Assembly: GCA_903917565.1 (NCBI GenBank)
Contig: CAIXBB010000045.1
Span: 62,001 to 126,000, forward strand
Reading direction: 5' to 3'
Length of the DNA: 64,000 bases
DNA from: an uncultured cyanobacterium
Lineage (GTDB): Bacteria > Cyanobacteriota > Cyanobacteriia > PCC-6307 > Cyanobiaceae
The translations under genes and the position numbers were made by a program. Positions 8,284-20,727 of the stretch are shown here, piece by piece. Under the pieces are notes generated by a model. It had not been told where the DNA came from. It worked only from the letters and a program-made list of their open reading frames with translations, and ran no database searches. Each line of letters starts with the position of its first letter. Position 1 is the stretch's first letter.

Positions 8284-11200
8284 TCAGTGGCCGTCCTCCA
8301 AGGCCACCAGGTCCCGGAGCTGGCCCACGTCCAGGCCACCGAGCCATTCTTCGCCGCTGCCGACGATGTCGGCGGCCAGCTTGGATTTCTCCTGAATCAT
8401 GCGGTCGATCTTCTCCTCCACCGAACCGCTGGTGATGAACTTGTGCACCAGCACCCGGTTGGTCTGGCCGATCCGGTAGGCCCGGTCGGTGGCCTGGTTC
8501 TCCACGGCGGGGTTCCACCAGCGGTCGATGTGGAACACGTGGCTGGCCCGGGTGAGGTTGAGGCCGACGCCGCCGGCCTTGAGGGAGAGCAGAAACAACT
8601 GGGGCCCGCGGGGGTCCTCCTGGAAGCGATCCACCATCGCCTGGCGGTCGGTCTTGCTGCTGCCCCCGTGCAGGAAGGGCACGTCCTGGCGCCAGCGCTG
8701 TTCCAGGTAGGCCTTGAGCAGGTGGCCCCATTCGGCGAACTGGGTGAACAGCAGGGCCCGATCGCCCGCTTCGATCACCTCCTCGAGGATCTCCTCCAGC
8801 CGCAGCAGCTTGCCGCTGCGGCTGGCGAAGCCGTTCTCCACCCGACCCTCCTTGAGGGCCAGGGCCGGGTGGTTGCAGATCTGCTTGAGCCGGGTGAGCA
8901 GGGCGAGCACCTGGCCATGGCGCTGACCCAGGGGGGCGCGGGCGATGGCGTCCAGGCTGTCGTCGACGGTCTGGCGGTAGAGCTTTGTCTGCTCCGCAGA
9001 CAGGCCCACCCATTCGCGCAGCTCCACCTTTTCCGGCAGGTCGGAGATGATCGAACGGTCGGTCTTGAGTCGCCGCAGGATGAAGGGCCCGACCCGGGCC
9101 TTGAGATCCCTCAGGGAGCTCATGTCGCCGTAGCGTTCGATCGGCAGGCGATAGCGCTGGCGGAAGAAACCCTCCTCCCCCAGCACCCGGGGGTTGAGGA
9201 AGTCCATCAGGGCCCATAGCTCGCTCACCCGGTTCTCCACGGGGGTACCGGTGAGGGCGATGCGGAAGCGACCTTGCTTGCCGGGGCGGGCCAGGTCGCG
9301 GGCCGCCTGGCTCTGCTTGGCCGAAGGGTTCTTGATGGCCTGGGCCTCGTCGATCACCATGCCCTGCCAGTCGATGCTCTCCAGCAGTTCGCTGTCGCGC
9401 TGCAGCAGCCCGTAGCTGGTGAGCACCAGATCCACCCCCTCCAGCGCCTTGGCCAGCTTTTCAGGGGTGGAGGGGCGACGGGGGCCGTAGTGCTCCCGCA
9501 CCTCCAGATCCGGCGTGAAGCCCGCCGCCTCCCGCTTCCAGTTGGTCAGCACCGAGGTGGGGGCCACCAGCAGGACGGGGCGCTTCAGCTCCTGCTCCAC
9601 CTTGAGGTGCTGCAGGAAGGCCAGCAACTGGACGGTCTTGCCCAGGCCCATGTCGTCGGCCAGGCAGGCCCCCTGGTCGAAGCGGTGCAGGAAGGCCAGC
9701 CAGCCCAGGCCCCGCTCCTGGTAGGGCCGCAGCTGGCCGGCGAAACCCTCCGGTGCCGGCAGGGGATCCGGGGCCTTCTGCTGGTGGTACTGCTCCAGGA
9801 CGGCGTGCAGCCTGGGCCCGGCGGTGAAGCGATGCACCGGCAGCCGCATCAGGGTGTCGCCGTCGCTGGCCGTCAGCCGCAAGGCATCGTCGAGGCTGAG
9901 GTTGGGATCGGCGGCGCAGAAACGTTCGGCGTTCTTGAGATCGCTGGGGCGCAGCTCGATCCAGGCCCCCTTGTGCTGCACCAGCGGACTGCGCTTGGCG
10001 GACAGGCGCTCAAGGTCCTTCAAGGTGAGTGTGACGCCGCCGATCATCAGCTCCCATTGCCACTGGAGGCTTTCCCCCAGGGAGAAGCCACGGGAGCGCT
10101 CGGGCAACTCGGCTTCGATCGAGAGGCCCAGGCGGCTGGCCAGGCCCCCACTGAGGCTGGCGGGCAGCACCACGCCCACCCCCACGTCGCGCAACTGCGT
10201 GGCGGCGGTACGCACCAGCACGAAGGCCTCGGCCGGGGTGAGCTGCATGGTTTCAGGGGCCGCGGTATCGAGGCCCCGCCCGATCGGTTCGAACACCTGC
10301 AGGGCCCGGCCCATCCCCTCCAGCAGCAGCTGGCCCGGTTCGGCCACCTCCACTTCGCCCAGCTGGAGCCTGCCGTCGCCCGCATTCCAGACCGTGCGAG
10401 CCGGCATCCGCAGGCTGGGATCGGCCTCCGCCTGCAGCGAGAAGCGCAACTCCCAGAGTTCCTCGCCCTCCTCGGGGGTGAACAGTTCCAGGCAGGTCCT
10501 CGCCGCTGCCACGCGCCCCGCCACCGCTTCGCGCCAGTGGTGGGTGGCCACGGCCAGCCGCTCCCGCTCCTCCTCGTCCAGCTCGAGCCGCCCAGGGCCA
10601 GGACCGAGGGCCTTCTGCCAGGCGCCCAGCAGGGGATCCAGTCCCTCGGCCTGGGGCCGGAAGCCGCATCGCAGCTGGCCATCCAGCAGGGCCTCCAGGA
10701 GGCTGGCCACCCGCAGCCGGCCGCTGCCGGGTCGGCGGCAGGCCAGGGCCCCCTCCCCAGACGCCCCGGCGGCCATGGCGCAGGTGGCCACCTGGGGCAG
10801 CCGGATGGCCAGTTCCTCCAGCCGGCGACGGTCCCCTTCCCGGTTGAGCAGGGGCAGCCAGCGGGCCCGGTCCTCCTCCACCTGGGGCAGCCAGCGGCCA
10901 CGGGCGATCAGGCTCAGGGCCCAGCGTTCCAGATGGCTCCACCAGCGCAGATCGTCCGCCAGGCCGGGATCGTCGCCCGAGAGGGGCAGCCCGGCGAGCC
11001 ATTCGCCCGCCCCGGCGGGGTCGAGGGCCAGGCCCTCCACCCGCCAGGGCCACCACTGCACCTCCTTCGGGATCGGCTCGCCCGCCTGCAGCGGCAGGCC
11101 GCTCCAGGCGGCCAGGCCCTCGCTGGCGGCCTTGCGGCGGCCCCGGGCCCCCTGGCTGCGGCTGGGCAGGGTGAGCAGAGCCTCCGCCGAGCGGAACGCC

Positions 11201-11385
11201 TCCGACCAGAGGCCATGGTCATCCAGCCAGGCGCCCAGATCGTCGACGCTGAGGGAGAGGGGGTGGTCAGGGACGGTGCGCAGCGGCGCCACCGGAGCGG
11301 CGACCCTCCAGGTGTCGGCCCAGAGCAGCAGTCGGCCGCCGGCCCCTTCGGGTGGAAACAGCCAGGTGGCATGCAGCAGGCTCAT
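8284..11385 (-). CDS. SWI2/SNF2-family DEAD/DEAH-box helicase
   Basis: A protein of 1033 residues. The N-terminal half (about 1-500) is the poorly characterised domain typical of bacterial SNF2 proteins of the HepA type. The C-terminal half is a complete SNF2 ATPase: Walker A in DDMGLGKT, DEAQ box in VIDEAQAIKN, LTGTPVEN, and the C-terminal helicase lobe ending with ATDRAYRIGQTNRV. Such proteins translocate on double-stranded DNA and are thought to remodel nucleoprotein complexes. The SWIM zinc-finger protein nearby is its usual genomic partner. The start at 11385 (MSLLHATWLF) overlaps the stop of the membrane-protein gene upstream by four bases (ATGA), so the two are likely coupled. Longer in-frame extension is possible but looks non-coding. 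Confidence 0.9.
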   Translation of the reverse strand: MSLLHATWLFPPEGAGGRLLLWADTWRVAAPVAPLRTVPDHPLSLSVDDLGAWLDDHGLWSEAFRSAEALLTLPSRSQGARGRRKAASEGLAAWSGLPLQAGEPIPKEVQWWPWRVEGLALDPAGAGEWLAGLPLSGDDPGLADDLRWWSHLERWALSLIARGRWLPQVEEDRARWLPLLNREGDRRRLEELAIRLPQVATCAMAAGASGEGALACRRPGSGRLRVASLLEALLDGQLRCGFRPQAEGLDPLLGAWQKALGPGPGRLELDEEERERLAVATHHWREAVAGRVAAARTCLELFTPEEGEELWELRFSLQAEADPSLRMPARTVWNAGDGRLQLGEVEVAEPGQLLLEGMGRALQVFEPIGRGLDTAAPETMQLTPAEAFVLVRTAATQLRDVGVGVVLPASLSGGLASRLGLSIEAELPERSRGFSLGESLQWQWELMIGGVTLTLKDLERLSAKRSPLVQHKGAWIELRPSDLKNAERFCAADPNLSLDDALRLTASDGDTLMRLPVHRFTAGPRLHAVLEQYHQQKAPDPLPAPEGFAGQLRPYQERGLGWLAFLHRFDQGACLADDMGLGKTVQLLAFLQHLKVEQELKRPVLLVAPTSVLTNWKREAAGFTPDLEVREHYGPRRPSTPEKLAKALEGVDLVLTSYGLLQRDSELLESIDWQGMVIDEAQAIKNPSAKQSQAARDLARPGKQGRFRIALTGTPVENRVSELWALMDFLNPRVLGEEGFFRQRYRLPIERYGDMSSLRDLKARVGPFILRRLKTDRSIISDLPEKVELREWVGLSAEQTKLYRQTVDDSLDAIARAPLGQRHGQVLALLTRLKQICNHPALALKEGRVENGFASRSGKLLRLEEILEEVIEAGDRALLFTQFAEWGHLLKAYLEQRWRQDVPFLHGGSSKTDRQAMVDRFQEDPRGPQLFLLSLKAGGVGLNLTRASHVFHIDRWWNPAVENQATDRAYRIGQTNRVLVHKFITSGSVEEKIDRMIQEKSKLAADIVGSGEEWLGGLDVGQLRDLVALEDGH

Positions 11386-11858
11386 GGCCGCAGGGCGGGC
11401 AGGAGGCGTTGGGCGCCCTGCAGCAGCAGGGCGCTGCCGATCAGGGGAAGCCAGAGCGGCAACCAGCCGCGCAGCAGCTCGAGGATCGCCCCGGCAGCGC
11501 GGGGCACCAAGGGCTGGTGGAGCAGGGACTGGATGTCCTGGACGGGCAGGGCCAGGGCGGTGACCACCACCGGCCCCCCCAGGCTGCGGATGCCGCACAC
11601 CGCCCCCACCAAGCCGGCGGCCAGGTGCTCGTCGTCCGGATCGACCCGCTGCAGGTGGAAGGCCAGCAGCCCGTAGAAGAAGCCACAGCCCGCCGACCGC
11701 AGCCCACTGTCCACGCCGGCCGACAGGCCGATGAGGGCGGCGGCCAGTCCGCCCAGCAGCGCCCACGACAGGGACTGCAGCCGCAGACGGGCACGGGAAT
11801 CGTCGGACGCCTGGGTCAACGGCAAGGCCTTGGCGATGGCCCGATCATGCCTGGCCAT
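11382..11858 (-). CDS. Hypothetical membrane protein
   Basis: About 158 residues with predicted membrane segments around 31-50, 60-75, 85-110 and 130-150 (for example WALLGGLAAALIGLSAG and GAILELLRGWLPLWLPLIGSALLL). No family is recognised. It sits directly upstream of the SNF2 helicase and overlaps its start by four bases. That arrangement points to co-expression, although a membrane protein coupled to a helicase is unexpected. I chose the ATG at 11858 (MARHDRAIAK); an ATG at 11912 in the same frame is possible. Confidence 0.6.
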   Translation of the reverse strand: MARHDRAIAKALPLTQASDDSRARLRLQSLSWALLGGLAAALIGLSAGVDSGLRSAGCGFFYGLLAFHLQRVDPDDEHLAAGLVGAVCGIRSLGGPVVVTALALPVQDIQSLLHQPLVPRAAGAILELLRGWLPLWLPLIGSALLLQGAQRLLPALRP

Positions 11859-12011
11859 CGGCAGGCTTACATTAGTCACTGAATCTGGCGATGCCAGCGC
11901 TTCAACCAGCACAGCCCTTTTCCCAGACTTCCATCCAGCCCTGGCACAGTCGTCGGGCGTTCCTCTGCTGTTCGTCAGGGCCAGGGCTCCCCATCACGGC
12001 AGGCCACCCCT

Positions 12012-13829
12012 TTGACCGCCGCCCATCCGCCACCGCACGCCTCCGACGCCCACCAGGCGCAGCGCGCGCTGCCGGAGATGCTCCAGATCGCAACGGCCAT
12101 CAGCGGCGCTGTCAACCTCCCCACCCTGCTGCGGCAGATCCTCTCCAGCTCCAGGGATCTCACCCACAGCGATGCCGGCAGCATCTACCTGGTGGAAGAG
12201 GAAAAGGGAGAAAAGCGACTCTGGTTCACCGCCTTCCAGAACAGTTCCCTGGCGGCCCGAGGCGCCGGCCTCGATTCCAGCCTCCTGGATGTGCGCTTCC
12301 CGATCACACCCGAACGACTCGTGGGCTGGACGGCCTTGCATGGCGAGGTGCTCAACCTGCCCGATGTGTATGCGATTCCCCCGGACCGTCCCTACCGATT
12401 CGACGCCGGCCTTGATCGCCGCACGGGCTACCGGGCGGTGTCGATGCTGGTGGTGCCACTGCGGACCATGGCCGGGGACGTGGTGGGGGTGATGCAGCTG
12501 ATCAACAGGAAGCGGGAGTCGTCCTCCCTGCTCACTCCTGAGACGGCCACCGCCCTCGTGCGTCCCTACGACGCCGCCGACCAGCAGCTGATCGAGGCCC
12601 TGGCGGCCCTGGCGGCCGTGTGCGTCGAGCGCACCCAGGCCCTGGAAGGGCAGCAGCAGCAGATCGATTCGATGATCGCCCTGCTGGCGGGGGCGATCGA
12701 TGCCCGCAGTTCCCACACCGGCCGCCACTGTTCGCGGGTGCCGGAGCTGGCGCTGCTGCTGGCGGAGGCGGCGGAAGCCGCCGATGTGGGGCCGCTGGCT
12801 CCCTTCCGCTTCCATGGAGAGGCGGAGCGCCGGGAGTTCCGCACGGCGGCCTGGCTGCATGACTGCGGCAAGATCGTGACCCCCGAGGCGGTGGTGGAGA
12901 AGGCCACAAAGCTGGACGCCCCGTTCAACCGGATCCATGAGATCCGCACCCGTTTCGAGGTGCTTCTGCGCGATGGACGCATCGCCAGGCTTGAGGGCCT
13001 GCTGGCGGGCGGTGATCCCGAAACCCTGCAGCGGGACTACGCCCAACTTGAGCAGGAGCTGCAGCGGGATTTCGCCTGCGTGGCCCGCTGCAATCTCGGC
13101 AGCGAAGGCACCGATCCTGGCGATCTCGACCAACTCCAGCGGCTGGCGGGGCGCCGCTGGTGGCGCCATTTCGACGATCGGCTGGGTCTGGGCTGGGAAG
13201 AGCAGGCCAGGCGCAGCGGGCCACCGGAGCCCCTGCCGGCCCCAGAGACCCTGCTCAGCGATGCCCCTCACCATCGCCTCCCCAGGCCCGCGGCGGAAGT
13301 GCCGGAGGCCAGGTGGGGCTTCAACCTGACGGTGCCGGAGCTGCTCTACAACCGCGGCGAGATCTATAACCTGTCGGTGGCCAGGGGCACGCTCACCCCC
13401 GAGGAGATCTACAAGATCCGGGAGCACATGATCCACACGATCATGATGCTGGAGAGCATGGCCTTCCCGCCCGCCATGGATCGGGTCGCTGAAATCGCCG
13501 GGGGGCACCACGAAACCCTCGACGGCCGGGGCTACCCGAGGGGACTGACGGCGGAGCAGCTATCGATCCCGGCCCGGATCCTGGCCATCGCCGACATCTT
13601 CGAGGCCCTCACCGCGGCTGACCGCCCTTACAAGCAGGGGATGCCGCTGTCCCAGTCCCTGGCGATCCTGGCCGGTCTGCGGGATCTTGGCCGCATTGAT
13701 GCGGACCTGTTCGATCTCTTCCTGCGATCCGGGACCTACCTCACCTATGCCAAGCGATTCCTGGCCGCCGATCAGATCGATCCCGTCGACCTGGACGCTC
13801 TGCTGCGGCCCGCGACCCAGATCTCCTGA
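12012..13829 (+). CDS. GAF-HD-GYP cyclic di-GMP phosphodiesterase
   Basis: A 605-residue cytosolic protein with an N-terminal GAF domain (about 35-205) and a long HD-GYP domain (about 220-590). Visible catalytic motifs are HDCGK and HHETLDGRGYP, the residues that hold the bimetal site and define cyclic di-GMP hydrolysis to GMP. A roughly 120-residue insertion separates the HDCGK motif from the HH-x-x-x-D-G-x-G-Y-P motif. Family members lower cyclic di-GMP in response to a GAF ligand, which is unknown here. The start is inferred as TTG at 12012; ATG at 12078 is the first alternative. The nearby PilZ protein is a possible effector. Confidence 0.87.
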   Translation: MTAAHPPPHASDAHQAQRALPEMLQIATAISGAVNLPTLLRQILSSSRDLTHSDAGSIYLVEEEKGEKRLWFTAFQNSSLAARGAGLDSSLLDVRFPITPERLVGWTALHGEVLNLPDVYAIPPDRPYRFDAGLDRRTGYRAVSMLVVPLRTMAGDVVGVMQLINRKRESSSLLTPETATALVRPYDAADQQLIEALAALAAVCVERTQALEGQQQQIDSMIALLAGAIDARSSHTGRHCSRVPELALLLAEAAEAADVGPLAPFRFHGEAERREFRTAAWLHDCGKIVTPEAVVEKATKLDAPFNRIHEIRTRFEVLLRDGRIARLEGLLAGGDPETLQRDYAQLEQELQRDFACVARCNLGSEGTDPGDLDQLQRLAGRRWWRHFDDRLGLGWEEQARRSGPPEPLPAPETLLSDAPHHRLPRPAAEVPEARWGFNLTVPELLYNRGEIYNLSVARGTLTPEEIYKIREHMIHTIMMLESMAFPPAMDRVAEIAGGHHETLDGRGYPRGLTAEQLSIPARILAIADIFEALTAADRPYKQGMPLSQSLAILAGLRDLGRIDADLFDLFLRSGTYLTYAKRFLAADQIDPVDLDALLRPATQIS

Positions 13830-13865
13830 GGATTGCAGGCGACGGCTACCCCTGCCGCTGCCATG

Positions 13866-13895
13866 GTGGGAGACGGGGCAAGAAAGACCTCCCAC
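13866..13895 (+). terminator. Weak inverted repeat after the HD-GYP gene
   Basis: The arms GTGGGAG and CTCCCAC form a seven-base-pair stem with a 16-base loop, followed by TTTCT. It sits between the HD-GYP stop and the glutaminase start and could be a weak terminator or attenuator. The loop is long, so this is tentative. Confidence 0.3.
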
Positions 13896-13918
13896 TTTCT
13901 GGTATCTGTGGCTACCTA

Positions 13919-15814
13919 ATGCTTGACCTTCTTCGGGAAGACGATCTGCTGCCGCGGCAAGGTGACGAGGGCCATCCCAACGTCATCCAGGAGTTGCTCG
14001 GGGAGCTTTACAACTCGTTCTGCGGGGTCAAGGAGGGTCGGGTGGCCGACTACATCCCCGAGCTGGCCAAGGCCTGTCCCGATGATTTCGGCATTGTCAT
14101 CGCGACCTCGGGCGGACGGATCTATGAGGTCGGCGATACCAGGAAGGAGTTCACGATCCAGTTGATCTCCAAGCCCTTCATCTATGCACTGGCGTTGAAG
14201 ACGCTCTCGTTCGACTTCATGGCGAGCAAAATCGATGTGGAGCCTTCTGGGGAAGCCTTCAACGCCATCAGCCTGGATCCGGACTCGGGCAAGCCGCGCA
14301 ATCCGATGATCAATGCCGGGGCGATCGCCGCCTCCGCCCAGATCTGTGACTCCGATCCCAGCGGTGCCGTCGATCTGCTGCTGGACTACTTCGAATCGCT
14401 GGCCGGCCGGCGCCTGACGATCAATGAAGACGTCTACCGCTCAGAGAAGGAAACGGGCCACCGCAACCGCGCCATCGGCCATCTGCTGCGCAACTTCAAT
14501 ATCATCGAATCGGACCCGGAACCGGCCCTCGATCTCTATTTCCGCCAGTGCGCCATCTCGGTCACCTGCCGCGACCTGGCCGTGATGGCCGCCACCCTGG
14601 CCTGCCAGGGCCGCAATCCCTTCACCGGTGGTCAGCCGCTGACCTACGACATCACCGTTCGGGTGCTGGCCCTGATGGGCACCTGCGGCATGTACGACTT
14701 CGCTGGCCAGTGGCTCCATGACGTCGGCATCCCTGCCAAGAGCGGGGTCGCGGGCGGGGTCATGGCGGTGATTCCGGGACGGCTCGGCATCGCCACCTAC
14801 TCTCCGCCCCTCGACAACTTCGGCAACAGCGTCCGGGGGGTGGCGGTCTGCCGCCAGTTATCGGTGGGGGTGGGACTGAGCCTGTTCAATCAGTACTACC
14901 AGGCCGATGCCACCATTCGCCGTTCCTACCAGGGATCCCTGCGAAAATCACGCCGCTGGCGCAGCGAACGCGAACTGGAGATCCTGGCGCCCCACCGGGA
15001 CAAGGTGCGCATCATCCACGTGCAGGGAGTGCTCGATTTCGGCGGCATCGAGCAACTGGCCGCCGAACTGGTGCGGCTCAGCTACGAGGTGCGCATCCTC
15101 ATTCTCGATCTGGCCCACGTGACCGAGTGCCCCTTGGAATCCTCCGACCTGCTGGACCGCCAGCTCTGTTCGCTCGAGGACGTTGGCGTCGAGATTCTCC
15201 TTTCCCGCGCCGGCCGGCTGCCGATGGTCTCCAAGCCAGACTGGAACATCACTGATCGGATCGACGCCTACGAGCACCTGGATTCAGCCCTCGAAGCCGC
15301 CGAGGACCTGCTTCTGTCGTGGTACGACCCGAAGGCCAGTCCGGATGCAAGCGACACTGGCGAAGACCTCGGCGAGCAGGGCTTCCTGGCGCCCCTGAGC
15401 GAGGAGCATCGGCGCATCCTGGTGGATTGCATGGCAAGGAGATCCTTCGTGGCCGGTGATTTCGTCATCCGACGTGGCGATCCCGGTGACGAACTGTTCC
15501 TGGTCCGTTCCGGCTCCTATGACATCGCCCTCGACATCACGACCGGTGATGGGGTCTGCCACTCCACCCGGCTGGCCACCTTCGGTCCTGGGCTCTGCTT
15601 CGGGGAGATCGGTTTCGTGGCCCAGACGCCCCGCACCGCCGACATCATCGCCACCCGGACCGGCGAGTGCTGGGTGTTGCATCGCAGCGACTTCGAGGCC
15701 CTCAGCTCCAGCCATCCCGATGTGGTGATCGCCCTGCTCAAGGCGCTCACCTGCGACATCGGAGCCAAGCTCAGCCAGACGAGCGTCCAGCTGACGCTGA
15801 TGGAGCACTACTGA
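13919..15814 (+). CDS. glsA: Glutaminase fused to STAS and cyclic-nucleotide-binding domains
   Basis: A 631-residue three-domain protein. Residues about 20-325 are a serine-dependent beta-lactamase-fold glutaminase that hydrolyses glutamine to glutamate and ammonia. The S-x-x-K-type motif is in QLISKPF, and [10 protein letters not shown] and [13 protein letters not shown] are other hallmarks. Residues about 350-455 form a STAS domain ([14 protein letters not shown] and the following strands). Residues about 485-620 form a cyclic-nucleotide-binding domain with a phosphate-binding cassette FGEIGF...PRTAD, where the Glu and Arg contact cAMP in known structures. The architecture implies that ammonia release or STAS interactions respond to cAMP/cGMP. 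That is notable because four nucleotide cyclase genes lie 5-28 kb downstream. The ATG at 13919 gives the usual N-terminus. Confidence 0.87.
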   Translation: MLDLLREDDLLPRQGDEGHPNVIQELLGELYNSFCGVKEGRVADYIPELAKACPDDFGIVIATSGGRIYEVGDTRKEFTIQLISKPFIYALALKTLSFDFMASKIDVEPSGEAFNAISLDPDSGKPRNPMINAGAIAASAQICDSDPSGAVDLLLDYFESLAGRRLTINEDVYRSEKETGHRNRAIGHLLRNFNIIESDPEPALDLYFRQCAISVTCRDLAVMAATLACQGRNPFTGGQPLTYDITVRVLALMGTCGMYDFAGQWLHDVGIPAKSGVAGGVMAVIPGRLGIATYSPPLDNFGNSVRGVAVCRQLSVGVGLSLFNQYYQADATIRRSYQGSLRKSRRWRSERELEILAPHRDKVRIIHVQGVLDFGGIEQLAAELVRLSYEVRILILDLAHVTECPLESSDLLDRQLCSLEDVGVEILLSRAGRLPMVSKPDWNITDRIDAYEHLDSALEAAEDLLLSWYDPKASPDASDTGEDLGEQGFLAPLSEEHRRILVDCMARRSFVAGDFVIRRGDPGDELFLVRSGSYDIALDITTGDGVCHSTRLATFGPGLCFGEIGFVAQTPRTADIIATRTGECWVLHRSDFEALSSSHPDVVIALLKALTCDIGAKLSQTSVQLTLMEHY

Positions 15815-15879
15815 TCGCCCACCTGGCTCCCGCACTGGGCGATCATGCCTGTCCCAGGACCTCTCCCTGCGATCTCGTC

Positions 15880-18561
<2,682 letters not shown>

Positions 18562-18564
18562 AGG

Positions 18565-18605
18565 TCAGAAGCGCACATTCAACTTGGTGTAGAGCCCCTG
18601 GTCCC
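18565..18605 (-). pseudogene. Remnant of the 3' end of a TpsB (ShlB/FhaC-type) gene
   Basis: On the minus strand these bases read GLYTKLNVRF-stop, matching the last residues of the intact TpsB protein in this window (GLYSKLSYRF-stop at 33514). Only about the last dozen codons are recognisable. It abuts the alaS stop. This looks like the stump of a deleted two-partner-secretion transporter. Confidence 0.45.
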
Positions 18606-18639
18606 CTCAGCCAGACCACCGTGTCCCTGTCGCCGGCCC

Positions 18640-19938
18640 TGGTGGCCACGGCGCTCGTGGAGGGGATCAGCAGCGCACCGAGGATGTGAGAAGGACACTG
18701 GAGGATGTGGGCCTGGCGGCGGATTCCGACGGAACCCTTCGCCATGAGGAGCTGCAGCAACTGCTCAGCAAGGCCTCCCTGAAGGGGGAGAAGGACGACG
18801 AGCGTTTCAACCCGACGGTTCTGATGATCTCCTTCACCGAGCAGACGCCCGTCGCGGGCCAAGAGAAGAAAACCACGAATTCGTTCCTTGAGCTGATTCT
18901 GCTCAGCCGCAAGGGTGAAACCCGTCGGCAAGCGGGTCGAGCTGTCCCGTGAGCGCTTCGGGAACAGCTGCGGGCGCTCTACCGGTAACTGGCCCGCCTC
19001 GAACCGCTGCAGGTGGAGAATCCTGACCCCCCGTCCAGGCAGATCCACCGGGCCCTGATCACGCCCATCGTTGAGGAGCTCAAGGCCAAGGCCAAGGCCA
19101 AGGCAAAGGCCATCACCAGCTTGGTGATCGTCGTCGATCGGGGTCTGCAGAGCCTCCCCTTCGCGGCGCTGCATGACGGCACCAGCTCTTTCGGCGACCG
19201 TTTCGGATTCTCGATCACCCCGTCCCTCAACCTCACCTCCTTCGGCCCTCCTCGCTTGACCCGGGGGGGGGGCTGGCGGCGGGGGCGTCGAAGTTCGAGG
19301 GACTCACCCCCTGCCCCTGGTGCCCGAGGAACTGGCCGGGATTCCGGAAGGGGTCGGCGTCGATCGGTTCCTGAACAGGAGCTTGACCCCGGAGGTGCTG
19401 CTGAGTCAGGCTGCCGAACCGCGCTACGAGCGCCTGCATGTGGCCACCCATGCCGAATTCCTGCCCGGGGGACCTTCCCAGCGCGCATCTTCACCGGAAC
19501 CGGCGCCGTCAGCCTCCAGGAGTTCACCCGTTTGCGGCAGCAGCGCAGCGGCAGTCCTCTCGAAGTGTTCGTGCTGAGCGCCTGTCGCATGGCCCTGGGT
19601 GGTAGCAACAGTGAGCTCGGTTTTGCCGGACTGGCGTTGCAGGCGGGATCACGACATGCGATCGGAACCCTCTGGTATGTCGATGATGTCGCCAGCTCCG
19701 CCTTTTTCTGCAGCTCTATCGCCACCTCGACCAGGGCGTCAGGAAAGACGATGCCCTCAGGGCCACACGGCAGGCGATGGCCACTGGCAAGGTGCGGCTT
19801 CAAGGCGATAAGGTCATCGGGTCCGATGGCGTTGCGCTTCTCACGGAACTGACACCTTCCCAGCAGCGCCGCATCGCGTCAGGCATGGCCCACCCTTACG
19901 TCTGGGCGGGGGTTCAGTTGATCGGCACTCCTTGGTGA
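18640..19938 (+). pseudogene. CHAT-domain (caspase-like) protein, several frameshifts
   Basis: Successive frames encode consecutive blocks of one CHAT protein. They are: a helical N-terminal region (RRTLEDVGLAADSDGTLRHE, RVELSRERFGEQLRALYRQL), the start of the CHAT domain (IVVDRGLQSLPFAALHDG, FGFSITPSLNLTSF), the histidine block (RLHVATHAEFLPGG), the cysteine block (VFVLSACRMALGG) and the C-terminus (MAHPYVWAGVQLIGTPW, stop at 19936). The frame changes at least four times, so no functional protein is made. The last blocks closely resemble the end of the intact TPS-CHAT protein at 36495-40490. It is a decayed paralogue standing next to TpsB and DUF928 remnants. Confidence 0.85.
19082..19112 (+). 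repeat. Short hexameric tandem repeat
   Basis: About five copies of a six-base unit (AAGGCC, the last imperfect) encode an Ala-Lys run inside the CHAT pseudogene. It is a probable replication-slippage expansion. Confidence 0.6.
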
Positions 19939-20024
19939 TCCAGCAGCAAAGGCTTTCGTGGCCTGCTTCCTTCCTCCTGGCCCACTTGTGAAGGGTCCCT
20001 CCGGTCAACCGATTTCTTCATTCA

Positions 20025-20384
20025 GTGCCTGATCTTCCAGCGACCTTCAACCTCTTCCTGATGCTGGCGATGGCCCATTTCGTAGGGGATTTCGGGCTCC
20101 AGAGCGATCGCATGGCCCGGGAGAAATGTCCAGGCTGCGGGGTGACCCTCGGGTGGGGTTGGTGGCTCACCTCCCATGCCGCCATCCATGGATTTCTGGT
20201 GGGGATGGTCACCCAGTCCCCCCTGCTGGGTGCGGCAGAGTGGATTGTGCATGTTCTGATCGACGTGGGCAAGTGCCGGCGGCTCTGGACGCTGTCCTTT
20301 GATCAGGCGCTTCACATCATCTGCAAGCTCCTCTGGGCCTGGCTGGCAGTTCGGCAGGCCTCCACACCACTCTGGTTCCAATGA
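20025..20384 (+). CDS. DUF3307 family membrane protein
   Basis: A 119-residue small membrane protein. The DUF3307 hallmarks are the opening AHFVGDFGLQSDRMA, a mid-segment LTSHAAIHGFLV, and EWIVHVLIDVGKC followed by DQALHIICKLLWA. Three hydrophobic stretches are visible. The His/Asp-rich motifs on membrane helices are conserved in the family but their function is unknown. The GTG at 20025 is the apparent start. It lies between the CHAT pseudogene and a DUF928 remnant, and is the only intact gene in that decayed stretch. Confidence 0.72.
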   Translation: MPDLPATFNLFLMLAMAHFVGDFGLQSDRMAREKCPGCGVTLGWGWWLTSHAAIHGFLVGMVTQSPLLGAAEWIVHVLIDVGKCRRLWTLSFDQALHIICKLLWAWLAVRQASTPLWFQ

Positions 20385-20458
20385 AGTGAAAGGTTGCTGA
20401 TTCCTTCATGGCTTTCCCTGCCCGTTCCCCTTCCCTTGCCCCCGGTGAAGGTTCGACC

Positions 20459-20727
20459 ATGTGGGAACCGAGTGACATCTGTCCCGGTGCTGCGACCACT
20501 GCCGCCCCATCCGATCCGCTCAACGTCGTGGCGACTCACCGCCGGCCCTGAGCCTGCTGGTGATGGAGGCCTCCAAGGAGGATGTGGCCGTTCAGGCCTC
20601 CCTGGCCAAGCTCCACCGTTCCTGTGGCTCCAGCGTGTCCCGTGAGGAGGTTGGTGCCACCTTCGGGCTCGCCCATCTGCTCACGGCCCAGTGGCCAGAG
20701 AGGATTCCAGTGCGCTGTCTCGCTTGA
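20459..20727 (+). pseudogene. Remnant of a DUF928-like secreted protein gene
   Basis: One frame (MWEPSDICPGAATTAAPSD) and then another (LAKLHRSCGSSVSREEVGA, followed by AHLLTAQWPERIPVRC) align in order with the C-terminal half of the DUF928-like protein at 30974-31693 (LLWESFPLCGADIEG; ILARACGTSVATAPLLGA; LPAQLPVRC). A frameshift separates the two pieces and the N-terminal half is missing. Like its intact relative, it converges on and overlaps the end of a CHASE2-cyclase gene. Confidence 0.6.

Noticed and set aside
19082-19112. Possible CRISPR or functional repeat array
   Set aside because: The unit is only six bases, has no spacers, and is a coding slippage repeat within a pseudogene.
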